Origin: Mikania micrantha
Lineage: Eukaryota; Streptophyta; Magnoliopsida; Asterales; Asteraceae
Length of the DNA: 64,000 nt
Direction of reading: 5' to 3'
Assembly (NCBI GenBank): GCA_009363875.1
Contig: CM018680.1
Location: 120,601,027-120,665,026, forward strand
Both the position numbers and the translations under genes were made by a program. Shown in pieces: positions 45,601 to 53,940 of this stretch. Below the pieces are notes generated by a model, which ran no database searches, had not been told where the DNA came from, and worked only from the letters and a program-made list of their open reading frames with translations. The first letter of the stretch is position 1. Each line of letters starts with the position of its first letter.

Positions 45601-48600
45601 AGGGCATCACTACCATTAGGACTAATGCATGGAGACTTGTGTGGGCCCTTTAGTCTATCCACTAATGCAGGAAACAAATACATATTCCTTCTTGTGGATG
45701 ATTTCTCACGATACATGTGGTGTTTACTCCTCAAAACTAAGTATCAAGCCCTTAATTCGTTTAAAAGGCTCAAAGGAATGATTGAGTCTGAAACAAAGCA
45801 TAAAATAGGTACCTTTATAAATGACCGAGGGGAATTTACCTCATAAGGATTCAAAAATTGGTATGAGCAGAATTTGATAAAAAGGCACTTGACAGCCCAT
45901 ACACCCTTCGCAACATAGCAGGGTAGTAGAAAGACGAAATCACACCATTAGTGGACCGTTTGGATTATTTTAGAAGAAACAATGGTACCACAAAAATATT
46001 AGAGGGAAGCAACTTGACATGCAATTATATGTACCTACGAAAGCAGTAACATCTAAGACACCTTACGAAGCACTATGGGGGTATTAAACCAAATTCAGCA
46101 CACTTTGGTGTTTGGGTTTGGGTGTGTTGGGTATGTGTGAAATTTAACAGTAGGGATGAAGAAGATAGACGATCGAGGAAAACAAATGGTATCCTTTGGA
46201 CCATAACAGGGTACAAAAGCTCATCGAATGTTTGACCCTAATAATGTGAGCAAACACAACCCGAGTTCTGTATATTCTCATGGTCCATTGATGTGAGCAA
46301 ATCAACCCAACACACAAGGAAGTGATCATGATGTGGATGAGAATATTTCGGTAGTGGGCCATGAGAAAACACAACCCGGGTTCTGTATATTCTCATGGCC
46401 CACTGATGTGAGCGAACCAGCCCAACACACAAGGAAGTAATTATGATGTGGATGAGAGCATTTCGGCTGTGGGCTATCAGGCCCAAAACCGAGCAGACAA
46501 TGCACATGATCTGGAGCAGTTGATACTAAAAACAATCCAAGAAGATTGTCAAGACAACACACCTTGCCAGTATGGTTTAATGACTATGTGGTGGTCTGAA
46601 GTGGGTGTACAAGGTAAAGAAAAACCCAGATGGAATTGTTAACAAGTACAAGCAGTGGCGGACCCAGAAATTTTTTTCATGGGGGGCAAAATTTTTTTAG
46701 GTTCGTTGGTGTTCAAGTTGGGTTGGATCGGGTCGGGTCATGTTAAAAAACGACAATCAAACTATGTTTCATATATAAATACATAATGAAAATATAATAT
46801 ATCTAAAGTTGTTCACTACATGAATTTATTTTTTTATATATATTCAAAACAACGTATAGGAGACGTTCCTAAATAACCCTTTCTGTATAAAACAAATACA
46901 ATTATTACTTAAATTCTCATAAGCAATTTAATTACACAAATCTAACTTCAAGTATTATGTTAATATTTTATTTAAATTAATAATATAAGTTTTTATAATG
47001 GGCTAGTCAGGGACGACCCTAAAAATTAGGGGTGCCTAGGACGAGTAAAAAAAAGGCTCCTTAGTTAATTCGAATATTAAAGTAGGAGTGTTCAAAAAAG
47101 CTGAAAATTGTTAATACAAAAAACTGAACCGTATTCGTAACCGTAAATTATTAACGTACTATAATTAATGCTAAACTTGATTTTACATTGGGTTTAAATT
47201 ATTAATTGGGCATTTTTCAACTTAGAAATTTTATTAATTAACACTTAGAAATCAAAAGTTTAATGGGGGCGATTGCAAAATTTTACGGGGGCGATTAGGA
47301 TTCTAACATATATATACTACTAAAAAATTTTTTTCAAGGTGGGCGGCTGCCCCCCTTGACCTCAATGTGGGTACGTCCCTGAGTACAAGGCACGTCTTGT
47401 GGCAGAAGTAAGGCTGTAAATGAACCGAACGTTCAATGAACCGTTCGTGAACCGTTCGGCGGGAAGTTCGTTTATGTTCGTTCGTTTAATAAACGATTGA
47501 ACACGAACAAGAAGTTCTGTTCGTTTAGTTAAACGAACGAACATGAACAGATGTCGTGTTCGTTCATTTATGTTCGTAAACGTTCGGTAACATGTTCATT
47601 TACGTTCGTTTATGTTCGGTTAAGTTCATTTATTATATTTATTCATTAAATGTGTTGTTTATTTTTAGTTTTTAGTTTAATACCATAATACTTAAGTTGT
47701 TTTTAGTTTAATATTGTAATATCTTAATTTATATATTTATAAATGATTATCTCCATTGCTTGATATTAAAAATGTTTATTTTTATTGTTTAAATAATATG
47801 CGTTCGTTAGTGTTCGTGAACCGTTCGTGAACAAGCTAAATTCTTTAATGAACGAACACGAACAAGAATTTTCGTTCGATAAGCGTTCGTGAACCGTTCG
47901 TGAACAAGTTAAAAGTTAAACGAACGAACACGAACAAGAGCTCGTTCGTGTTCGTTCGGTTCGTTTACAGCCCTAGGCAGAAGGATATGTTCAAAAGCAC
48001 GGAGTTGACTTCGAAGGCGTATTTGCTCTGATGGGACGTATTGAGACGGTGAGGTTATTGTTAGCATTGGAAGCAATGGAGGGTTGGCAATTACATCACC
48101 TCGATGTAAAATTGACATTCCTTCATTGAGATCTTAAGGAAGAAGTGTACGTCACCCAATGCGATGTTTTTGTAAAGAAAGGAAGTGAGAACAAGGTCTA
48201 TAAGTTGATCAAGGCACTATACGGATTACGACAAGCCCCTCGAGAATGGAACAAAAAACTGGATGCTACATTGAAGCATCTTGGCTATACGCCTATACTC
48301 GATGTCTTCATGAACCAACAATCTGCAAAAAGCACAAAGATAAAGACTTGCAAGTGGTTAGGGTATGTAGATGATTTGGTAGTCACAGGCTCGAATCCTA
48401 CTCTTATTGCGATCTTCAAACGGCAAATGGAAGAAAGGTTTGAGATGAGTGATCTTGGCAAATTGTCTTACTATCTGGGTATCCAAGTAACACAAAACAG
48501 AAGTATAACAATATCTCAAAAGTCTCATGCCTTGAAGATACTAGCTGAATCAAACATGATGGATTGCAATCATGCGAAATGCTCGTTGGAAACTGAAACG

Positions 48601-51524
48601 GTTTTATCCAAAGACGAGTACGGAATATAGGAGGATAATTGGGTGCTTGAGGTATCTTCTCCGTACCAGGCCAAATATGTCATTTGTTCCATAGGATCCG
48701 TACCTAATCCATAAGAATCAATTGATGTTTTCTCTTGCTGCTTCATCCAAGCTAACACCATATTGCGGAATTCTGTTGATTCCTTTCGATCCTCCAACAT
48801 CATTTGCTTGATTTCAGAAACATCAGTTGAAGTTGTTTGATATGTTGCTCATGAACATTTAGGCGATACTTCTGATTACAGGTCTCCATTTCCGACAAGT
48901 CTCCGGCAGAAGATGATCGTGGAATTCGAAATCGAAATCGAATTGTGGGTATGAAATCAAATTGAATGATACGAATGGGAACAAATCAGGAACACGATGA
49001 TGAAATTGAACTCTACGGACCCTGAAATCAGCGACGGATTGTAGCGATTCCAGCTAATCAACCAATAGAACTTGCAATCGACAAAGTATTTAGGGCTAAT
49101 CCAGCGATTAGATCCCGCAGAGATGAAATTGGCTGAACGGAGATGCTGTTTCCGGCAGGAATCCGACAGTAATATGAAATCAATCGACGGTTGTCTAAAA
49201 TTGGAGAACTACGGCGACGCTGAGATCCTTTGAAGATGAAATCGGAAGCGAATGTTGGGTGGAGAATGGCAGAGAATAGAGGTGGCAATTTTTACCCATG
49301 TTAAAGGAAGTGGGTTGGTTTGGGTAAACAATTGTAATATAATGGGTTGCAATGGGTAACATCATAATATAGAATGGGTTGGGATGGATAGCACTTAAGC
49401 ACAATGCGGGTCAAGACGGGTAACCAAAAAAGTATGTAAATGCATTGGATTCAAACATTTAAGAGTGATTAATAACATATTTTGATGACAAAATCACTAA
49501 AAATTATCCAAATGAACTACTTGTTTACTTATAACTCATCTTAAGTTAAACTAAAATTGATGTTTTTTAAGAACAATCCATTTAGACCCGGAATGATTTT
49601 GCTTAAAACCCGTTCTAACCCGCACCCATCCTGACTCGCACCCGTTCTGACCCGTTACCCAACCCGACCCAACCCGCCCATTTTGCCAGGTATAGCAGAG
49701 AAGAAGGTAGAGATGATCGAAAGTTGCAATATACGAATTGAAGCAAATCAGAAGCGGAAAAATGAAATTGAAAGTGAAGAATTCTGAAATTGACGGCTAA
49801 TCGTACAACCCAAAAGGAAAATCAGGTCGGAATTGAATGCTGACGACGATGAAACGCCGAGAAGATGAATTTGGAAGCGATTTTGAGATTTGCAGATTTG
49901 AGATTTGCAGATTTTGAGAAACGACGATCGAATTGGAGATTTGCAAAGGAAAGTATGACGGCAGGTCGGACCAATGATGAAGAACGATTCCAAGTTATAG
50001 CAATTATGTAATAGAAACGATTATTGGCTGAACAAATAAGGAAATTATGTTATAGATTTACTCAAGTAATTGATTACAAACGTAGAAGAAGATGATTCCA
50101 GGGCTCAGCCCTTTCTCACTGTTTAAACAGGAGACCCAGCCACAATTGACTAATTTCTAATAATTCTCTTCATACCCTCCACTCACAAGCCTTCCCTCTA
50201 TTTATAACCTACTAATCAAATAACTAGAAATGAATATTACCAAACTACCCTTATCTAGAACCTACTACTACTACTAACTATGCTAACATATTAATATAAA
50301 TCTAATCTCTATCAGTCTTGCAAGCCGCTACAGGGAAGAACCTAAAGTGTCTCACATGCTACTCGCCAAGTACATACTAAGGTACTTAAAGGGTACGCTG
50401 AACTTTGGAATAAGATACAAGAGAGGTGGAGATCGAGGGTTGATCGGGTATAGTGATAGCGCTCACGCATCTGACAAGGATGATGGAAAAAGTACAAGTG
50501 GTATTGTTTTCTATTTCGACTCCACCAATTACATGGAGCACTCAGAAAAAGATCACGGTTGCCTTATTATGTTGTGAAGTTGTGTTTATGGTGGTCACAT
50601 CATCCGCATGTCATGCTGTGTGGCTTCAAGGATTACTGAATGAGATTACTGGTTTGAAGGAACAAACGATTTTATTACAAGACAACTTGGTGTTTCAAGG
50701 TAGAAGCAAACACATACACACACATTGTCATTTTATTAGTGAGAGTGTGGAAAGAGAACAAATCAAGGTGGAACACGTTAGCGGCGAAGAACAGATAGCA
50801 AATATGTAGATAAAACCATTATCTCGAGTAAAGTTCCATGAGATGTTGATCAAGCTAGGAGTTGATGATCTCCCTGATCTGACACAGAAATTAAGAGGGG
50901 TGACTGATGGTGTAATTATCGTTGTCCCGAGCCCATGGGAGCTGGCCCAAGAGAATACAAACAAGATGATCACGGTTTGGTTCAAAGGGGTTAATACACA
51001 CACACACTTATCATTAATATGTTTCTTGTTTTTAAGTGTTTGTGTCCTAGTCGAACTATGTAAGCTGTGAATAAGCAATGACAGAGTCAGCAAGTTCCAG
51101 CCGAGTTTATAGTTGAGATAAAGAATTGTAATTGTAATCGAGGTTTTGAGCATATGTTTTCCTTGGTTATTAATTGAGAGAACATTCAATTTATTATTCT
51201 GGTTGTTCTGATATCAATTGCTTATAAGATGCATAGGAAGAAACATGCGTAGAGCATTTGTAAATTATATGTTACCATCGTAATGCAGTTACCCAACCTA
51301 CTCATAGACAGACATAGATGTACTATTAATCTTATTGTAACTTGCCTCAATGTTTTGTTTTCCAGCATGAGAAGTCATTGCATGTTTTGGCAAATGCACT
51401 GCTGGAATACGAGACACTAAACGCAGAAGAAATAAAGCGGATTCTTGGCCCATTTCAACAAGGGCAAGGAGTTATATCTGGTCAAGAACTGCAACAAGAT
51501 GAAGGAGAACTTGTATTGGCATAA
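28866..51524 (+). CDS. FTSH11: ATP-dependent zinc metalloprotease FTSH11, 17 exons
   Basis: Exons: 28866-29320, 30092-30245, 30335-30427, 30552-30640, 34528-34651, 34853-34972, 35092-35142, 35456-35517, 35694-35751, 35834-35959, 36040-36120, 36215-36344, 36644-36792, 37188-37469, 37556-37645, 37722-37775 and 51366-51524. They join in phase to 758 aa (Arabidopsis FTSH11 806). It is a membrane-anchored AAA+ protease of chloroplast and mitochondria, needed for thermotolerance in Arabidopsis. The N-terminus is Ser/Arg/His-rich like a transit peptide, with a membrane helix at about 249-270. Walker A GAPGTGKT is at 351-358, Walker B IIFIDE at 406-411, and the second region of homology GRFDR has arginines at 467 and 470. 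The zinc site HESGH is at 569-573 with the likely third ligand Asp 647, so the protease looks active, unlike FtsHi proteins. Introns 4 (3.9 kb) and 16 (13.6 kb) are packed with transposons, yet every splice site is intact. Confidence 0.96.
31606..33980 (-). pseudogene. Copia RT-RNase H frame split by a hAT-like element
   Basis: The first part, about 33980-33765, reads RT from WLFRHKFHADGS through FFETFSPVVKPSTIR to LDVKNAFLHG. The second part, about 32807-31606, continues RT (LLYVDDIIL with the YVDD active site) and RNase H (SDADWGGCPDTRRSTSGYC, SRSSAEAEYRG, RTKHVELDIHFVRDKV) to a stop at 31606. Removing the insert at 32808 with one duplication copy would leave a continuous frame, so the insertion disabled an otherwise open gene. 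The apparent Met start of the open frame (32925) lies in the inserted element and is an artefact. Confidence 0.9.
32808..33756. mobile_element. Non-autonomous hAT-like element inside the copia RT gene
   Basis: The ends CAGGGGCGGTCCTG and (opposite strand) CAGGGGCGGCCCGG are flanked by a perfect 8-bp duplication GTCACCAT (32800-32807 and 33757-33764). Length is 949 bp, GC-rich near both ends, with a TA microsatellite at about 33644-33676. It is the innermost of three nested insertions in FTSH11 intron 4. Its open frames lack transposase motifs. Confidence 0.92.
36442..36601 (+). repeat. tRNA-derived SINE in FTSH11 intron 12
   Basis: The A box TGGCCTAGTGG fits TRGYNNANNGG exactly, and the B box GATTCAAAGCC fits GGTTCRANNCC with one change. 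Length is about 160 bp and the 3' end is a T-run. A possible target duplication TTAATAG lies at 36435-36441 and 36602-36608. It is in the same direction as FTSH11. Not a tRNA gene: no acceptor stem or anticodon arm can be drawn. Confidence 0.8.
38977..39035. repeat. Left arm of 59-bp inverted duplication bounding the inverted gag
   Basis: Matches 40559-40617 on the opposite strand over 59 bp with one mismatch; the mismatch turns a Gln codon (CAG) into the gag stop (TAG). The arm overlaps the end of the PBS: GAGCATA is shared by the PBS side and the copied segment. Confidence 0.9.
39008..39839 (-). pseudogene. Inverted gag of the second copia element
   Basis: The minus-strand frame is a copia gag of the UBN2/retrotran_gag type: ALWSRLVAIVLQWIYGMIS, LHTILIPKSTAARAWNALANIF, and a Gln/Pro/Gly-rich tail with RGRGRGSRS. 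It ends GILGQEPS then a stop. All other genes of this element lie on the plus strand. The gag N-terminal reading continues across the hAT-like element at 39848 into 40524-40558. Confidence 0.88.
39848..40523. mobile_element. Non-autonomous hAT-like element in the inverted gag
   Basis: The ends TAGGAATGGCAATGGG and (opposite strand) TAGGGATGGCAGAAAA have an 8-bp duplication TTTGCGGC/TCTGCGGC (39840-39847 and 40524-40531) with one difference. Just inside the left end a 22-bp unit with the core CGGGTATACCCACGGGTAT is repeated about three times (39945-40000). The middle is AT-rich and non-coding. Confidence 0.87.
40548..43930 (+). pseudogene. Protease-integrase-RT-RNase H of the second copia element
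   Basis: Protease WYLDTGATNH is at about 40671, the integrase finger near 41070-41190 (LWHRRLGHPG, CQSCVFGKH), and the integrase core HSDVW, CDNGTEYN and SSQNGKAER at about 41250-41545. RT contains LLYVDDIIL at about 42870, and RNase H YTDADWARCPDTRRSTSGYC at about 43600, ending at 43930. Inactivating changes include a stop at 41343, a break near 42218, the hAT-like insertion at 43105 and a stop just after SYVV near 43457. Related to, but distinct from, the copia at 31436. Confidence 0.88.
43105..43328. mobile_element. Small hAT-like element in copia RT region
   Basis: A perfect 8-bp duplication CCAGTTGA (43097-43104 and 43329-43336) flanks 224 bp. The right end, opposite strand, reads CAGTGGCGGAGCTTGG; the left end CACTTACAGAGG matches it only partly. 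Inside, a unit with AAAATCCTTCGG and CCCCTCCGTTTT is repeated three to four times. Confidence 0.8.
46256..46490. repeat. Tandem dimer (about 118-bp unit) in old copia
   Basis: Two head-to-tail copies contain AACACAACCC, GTTCTGTATATTCTCATGG, CCCAACACACAAGGAAGT and GATGTGGATGAGA. They differ at roughly ten positions. It lies in the hinge between integrase and RT. Confidence 0.8.
46653..47381. mobile_element. Non-autonomous hAT-like element in old copia RT (first)
   Basis: The ends CAGTGGCGGACCCA and (opposite strand) CAGGGACGTACCCA have a perfect 8-bp duplication AGTACAAG (46645-46652 and 47382-47389). At about 47008 a further CAGGGACGACCCT-like end is seen inside it, suggesting a fragment of a second related element. 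Confidence 0.9.
47409..47975. mobile_element. Non-autonomous hAT-like element in old copia RT (second)
   Basis: The ends TAAGGCTGTAAATGAACCG and (opposite strand) TAGGGCTGTAAACGAACCG are flanked by a perfect 8-bp duplication GGCAGAAG (47401-47408 and 47976-47983). Subterminal regions of about 200 bp on each side are packed with TGTTCGTTCG / CGAACGAACA and GTTCGTGAACCGTTCGTGAAC-like palindromic units; the centre is AT-rich. It is only 27 bp from the element at 46653. Confidence 0.92.
48689..50316 (-). mobile_element. Antisense LTR-retrotransposon fragment (5' LTR, leader, gag start)
   Basis: The old copia frame stops at about 48688 (RPNMSF) and resumes at about 50317 (LASRYREEPK). Between them, on the minus strand, an LTR begins TGATAGAGATTAG at 50316 with a TATA-like TTATAAATAGAGGG at about 50210-50197. 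A long leader and a gag-like start (about 48803-48689, EDRKESTEFRNMVLAWMKQ) follow. The second LTR and pol are missing and no target duplication is seen, so the insert has been truncated. The inner border of the LTR is not certain. Confidence 0.65.
49277..49694. mobile_element. Non-autonomous hAT-like element in the LTR fragment
   Basis: The ends TAGAGGTGGCAA and (opposite strand) TATACCTGGCAA have a perfect 8-bp duplication GCAGAGAA (49269-49276 and 49695-49702). The subterminal sequence repeats AATGGGT / ACCCGACCCAACCCG-type motifs. Confidence 0.88.
50317..50820 (+). pseudogene. Old copia RNase H, end part
   Basis: Contains ILRYLKGTLNFGIRYKRGG, YSDSAHASDKDDGKSTSG, then after a frameshift WSTQKKITVAL, SACHAVWLQGLL and SKHIHTHCHFI. 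This ends the pol of the element bounded by the LTRs at 38015 and 50905. Confidence 0.85.
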
Positions 51525-53270
51525 TAGAAGTTAGTAAAGAGGTATTTGTTGTAATTTTTAATCTATGGAGAACTGTGTACAGTGTTTGTATTAGAAAGCC
51601 AGTTATTTATTCAACGATTCTTTCCATGGTGTTGGCGCGAATATTGGGAGATTTTTACTTTTGCCAAATGCTTGTGCATTGCATTTTTATGTGGACTTTG
51701 TTTCTGTAAATGTTTTTGCCTTCTGTTCCATTTTTGCAATCATGGAGTAGTCTGGATTCCTGTTGACCCATTTATCTACCTAACAAATGTGGCGTCCCCA
51801 ACTCCAGGTCTCACTACTAATTGGATTTACACAAGAACGCATGTTGATAAAGATTAAATCATTACATAGTTCCATTAGATAACATTCATGTAAGTTACAT
51901 TGTTCATACGTAAACAAAATACATGTACATAATTACTATGTATACATTTACGATATGTAATCATTGCGAGTGAACCGTACATAATTACTATGTATACATT
52001 TACATAGTTTGCATTTAAATAAACTTCAGGAAATATCCGCAAACTGTGCTTTGCATTTGCCTTTTCCACTTGCACTAGCTTTGCCCCCTGACATACATTT
52101 ATACAAAAATTATCAGTTACACTTGTGAGTTCTAACTTTATGTATTCATAACTTGCCAATGAATCATTGACTTAATCAAACATAAATATCAATAGATTAA
52201 TAAGTCAATATTATGCAATTAATTCCAACAAATATCATAGTCAAATGAAATCAAGATAAACTTTGATTTAAGGTCCTAGGCAATCTTCAATAAACAAGTC
52301 ATTGTCTACGGTCTCGTTTACCCTTTGTCAGGCCTCAGTTTATTGATCAGTTAACAACCATATATCCAACACTCATGTTAGGGATATTCTTCCATGAAGA
52401 ACATGTGAAATCTCATCTCTATGAGATCAGCATCTGGCTTCAAAACCTTTGACTATTCTTGCACAATTTATAAAATTTTTATTTATAAATCCTCTTTCGA
52501 TTTATGCATACCAACTCAAGAAAATTCCTTGTTTAACAATAAAACATCGAATAACACACCTGAATTCACAAAGAGTTGATCTCCTCTAACCTCGTAGTAG
52601 CTTCAAATTCTATATAATATATTTCCTATCATTTATAGATTACAAGTATTCATTCGTAAATCAAGATTATTTACTCATCCATAAAGGTAAATATGTATTT
52701 ACTTGTCCGCGGAACAAGTATTCACCTATCCGCAATGTACTACACATATTTACTTGTTCGTTGATCATGAATATTTACTCATTTGTAAATGTACTAGGCA
52801 TATTTACTTATCCATAGATCATTGAGTGTTTACTCATCCGCAAATATACTAAGACTACTCTCATTCAAAACCAACAAACCTAAAGTATTTATTAAAATAT
52901 AATTTCTCTATCTTCCATTTACACAATCAACCAAACTTAATTTTTTTTACCCTCATTCACAACCAACCTAACCATTGGGATGACGAACATAATACGAATG
53001 ATCTATGGGTAGTTGATGAACAAACAAACACTAAATCGATAGAGGAATCACGGCCCTTGGAAAGGGCGAACGTAATACGGATTCGGATTACTCATTCGAT
53101 TCAATATTTAATGATTAGTTTTAATTCATGTAATTTTTAAATTTTAGTTGTTTATGTAACTTTTTAGTTTTAGTTTTAATTTATGTAATTAATTTTAATC
53201 TGTGTTTATAAATGCAAAATATGTAATGTGGTTGAGCAAACCGATCAATGGGTTTGTTTGTTTTATATAT
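51525..53270. other. FTSH11 3' UTR and AT-rich flank
   Basis: The 3' UTR probably runs to somewhere past 51600. Beyond it no gene is recognisable. At 52680-52860 the degenerate unit TTTACTCATCCGCAAATATACTAAG recurs four or five times; related copies reappear at 53630-53750 on the far side of the foldback element. Confidence 0.5.
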
Positions 53271-53280
53271 ATATAGGGAG

Positions 53281-53620
53281 ATGATCAAATGTTAACCCTC
53301 CCTTATAACGTTAACCCATTAACCTTGGCAAAAAATGGCCGAATCTTTGATTTTTTTTTCATGGCCTTTATTATACATAAATAGGGGTGGTTTCTTTTTT
53401 GTGTTTTTGCTAATTCATCATCGTTTAGAATTTAAAATAATTGTAAGTTTGAGTTACACTATCTGATGTAAGCAGTGTAACGCAAACTTACACTTGATTT
53501 AAATTCTGAACGGTAATGAATTAACAAAAACACAATAAAGAAACCCCCTATTTATGTATAATAAAGGTCATGAAAAAAAATTCAAAGATTCGGGCTTTTT
53601 TTGCCAAAGTTAACGGGTTT
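53281..53620. repeat. Foldback element, second full relative of 3790
   Basis: The left end ATAGGGAGATGATCAAATG, then GTTAACCC, and the interior matches the 3790 element over most of its length (GAATCTTTGATTTTTTTT, CTTTATTATACATAAATAGG, GTGTTTTTGCTAATTCATCA). The arms fold back around about 53455. The right arm lacks the outermost 35 bp or so, so the copy is truncated. The arms are less alike than in the 3790 copy, so it is older. Confidence 0.75.
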
Positions 53621-53905
53621 GTCCGGTCTACGTATACTTACTCATTCACATATCATTGAGTACTTACTCATATGTAAACATACTAAGTACATTTATTTAT
53701 CCGCAGATCATGAGTATTTACTCATCAGCAAATATACTAAGTATGGTTATGTGAATTTATCACATAGGTTTTGGGATCTTCTAATTTTTACTTAACTGAA
53801 CTTACTTTATCTAAAATTTATTTTCATAAAATACTTCTTTATTAAAAACAATTTTTGATTAAAATAAATTCTTGTACCAATTATATTTATGATTTTTCAT
53901 AATAA

Positions 53906-53940
53906 CTAGTAAGAGTGACCCGCGCTTCGCAGCGGGTCAC
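53906..53940 (-). mobile_element. Helitron-like 3' terminus
   Basis: On the minus strand a 9-bp perfect stem (GTGACCCGC ... GCGGGTCAC, 53940-53915) with an 8-base loop is followed after five bases by CTAG (53909-53906) and a T outside. This is the Helitron 3' signature (hairpin then CTRR, insertion at AT). I could not find the matching 5' TC end to the right, so the element may be truncated or its end diverged. Confidence 0.6.

Larger units (their letters stand above)
45040..48630 (+). pseudogene. Old copia protease-integrase-RT, first part
   Basis: Recognisable pieces are the GAG-pre-integrase LWHSRLVHLNFNEL at about 45430, integrase LMHGDLCGPF and DDFSRYMW at about 45620-45720, and RT from about 46600 onward. 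RT is interrupted by two hAT-like elements (46653-47381 and 47409-47975) and resumes at 48145-48600 with VYKLIKALYGLRQAPREW and a YVDD active site (LGYVDDLVV). Many stops and frameshifts are present. Confidence 0.8.
38015..51226 (+). mobile_element. Old Ty1-copia element filling FTSH11 intron 16
   Basis: The 5' LTR 38015-38345 and 3' LTR 50905-51226 both start TGATGGTGTAATTATC and end at CAATTGCTTATA. They differ by many substitutions and small indels, so the insertion is older than the others. A PBS-like TGGTATGAGAGTC begins at 38348, and AAATTAAGAGGGGTGAC precedes the 3' LTR. No clear target duplication remains (GGATC before, AGATG after). Subtracting the nested inserts leaves about 4.9 kb, the normal length of a copia element. 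It lies in the sense direction of FTSH11. Confidence 0.88.
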
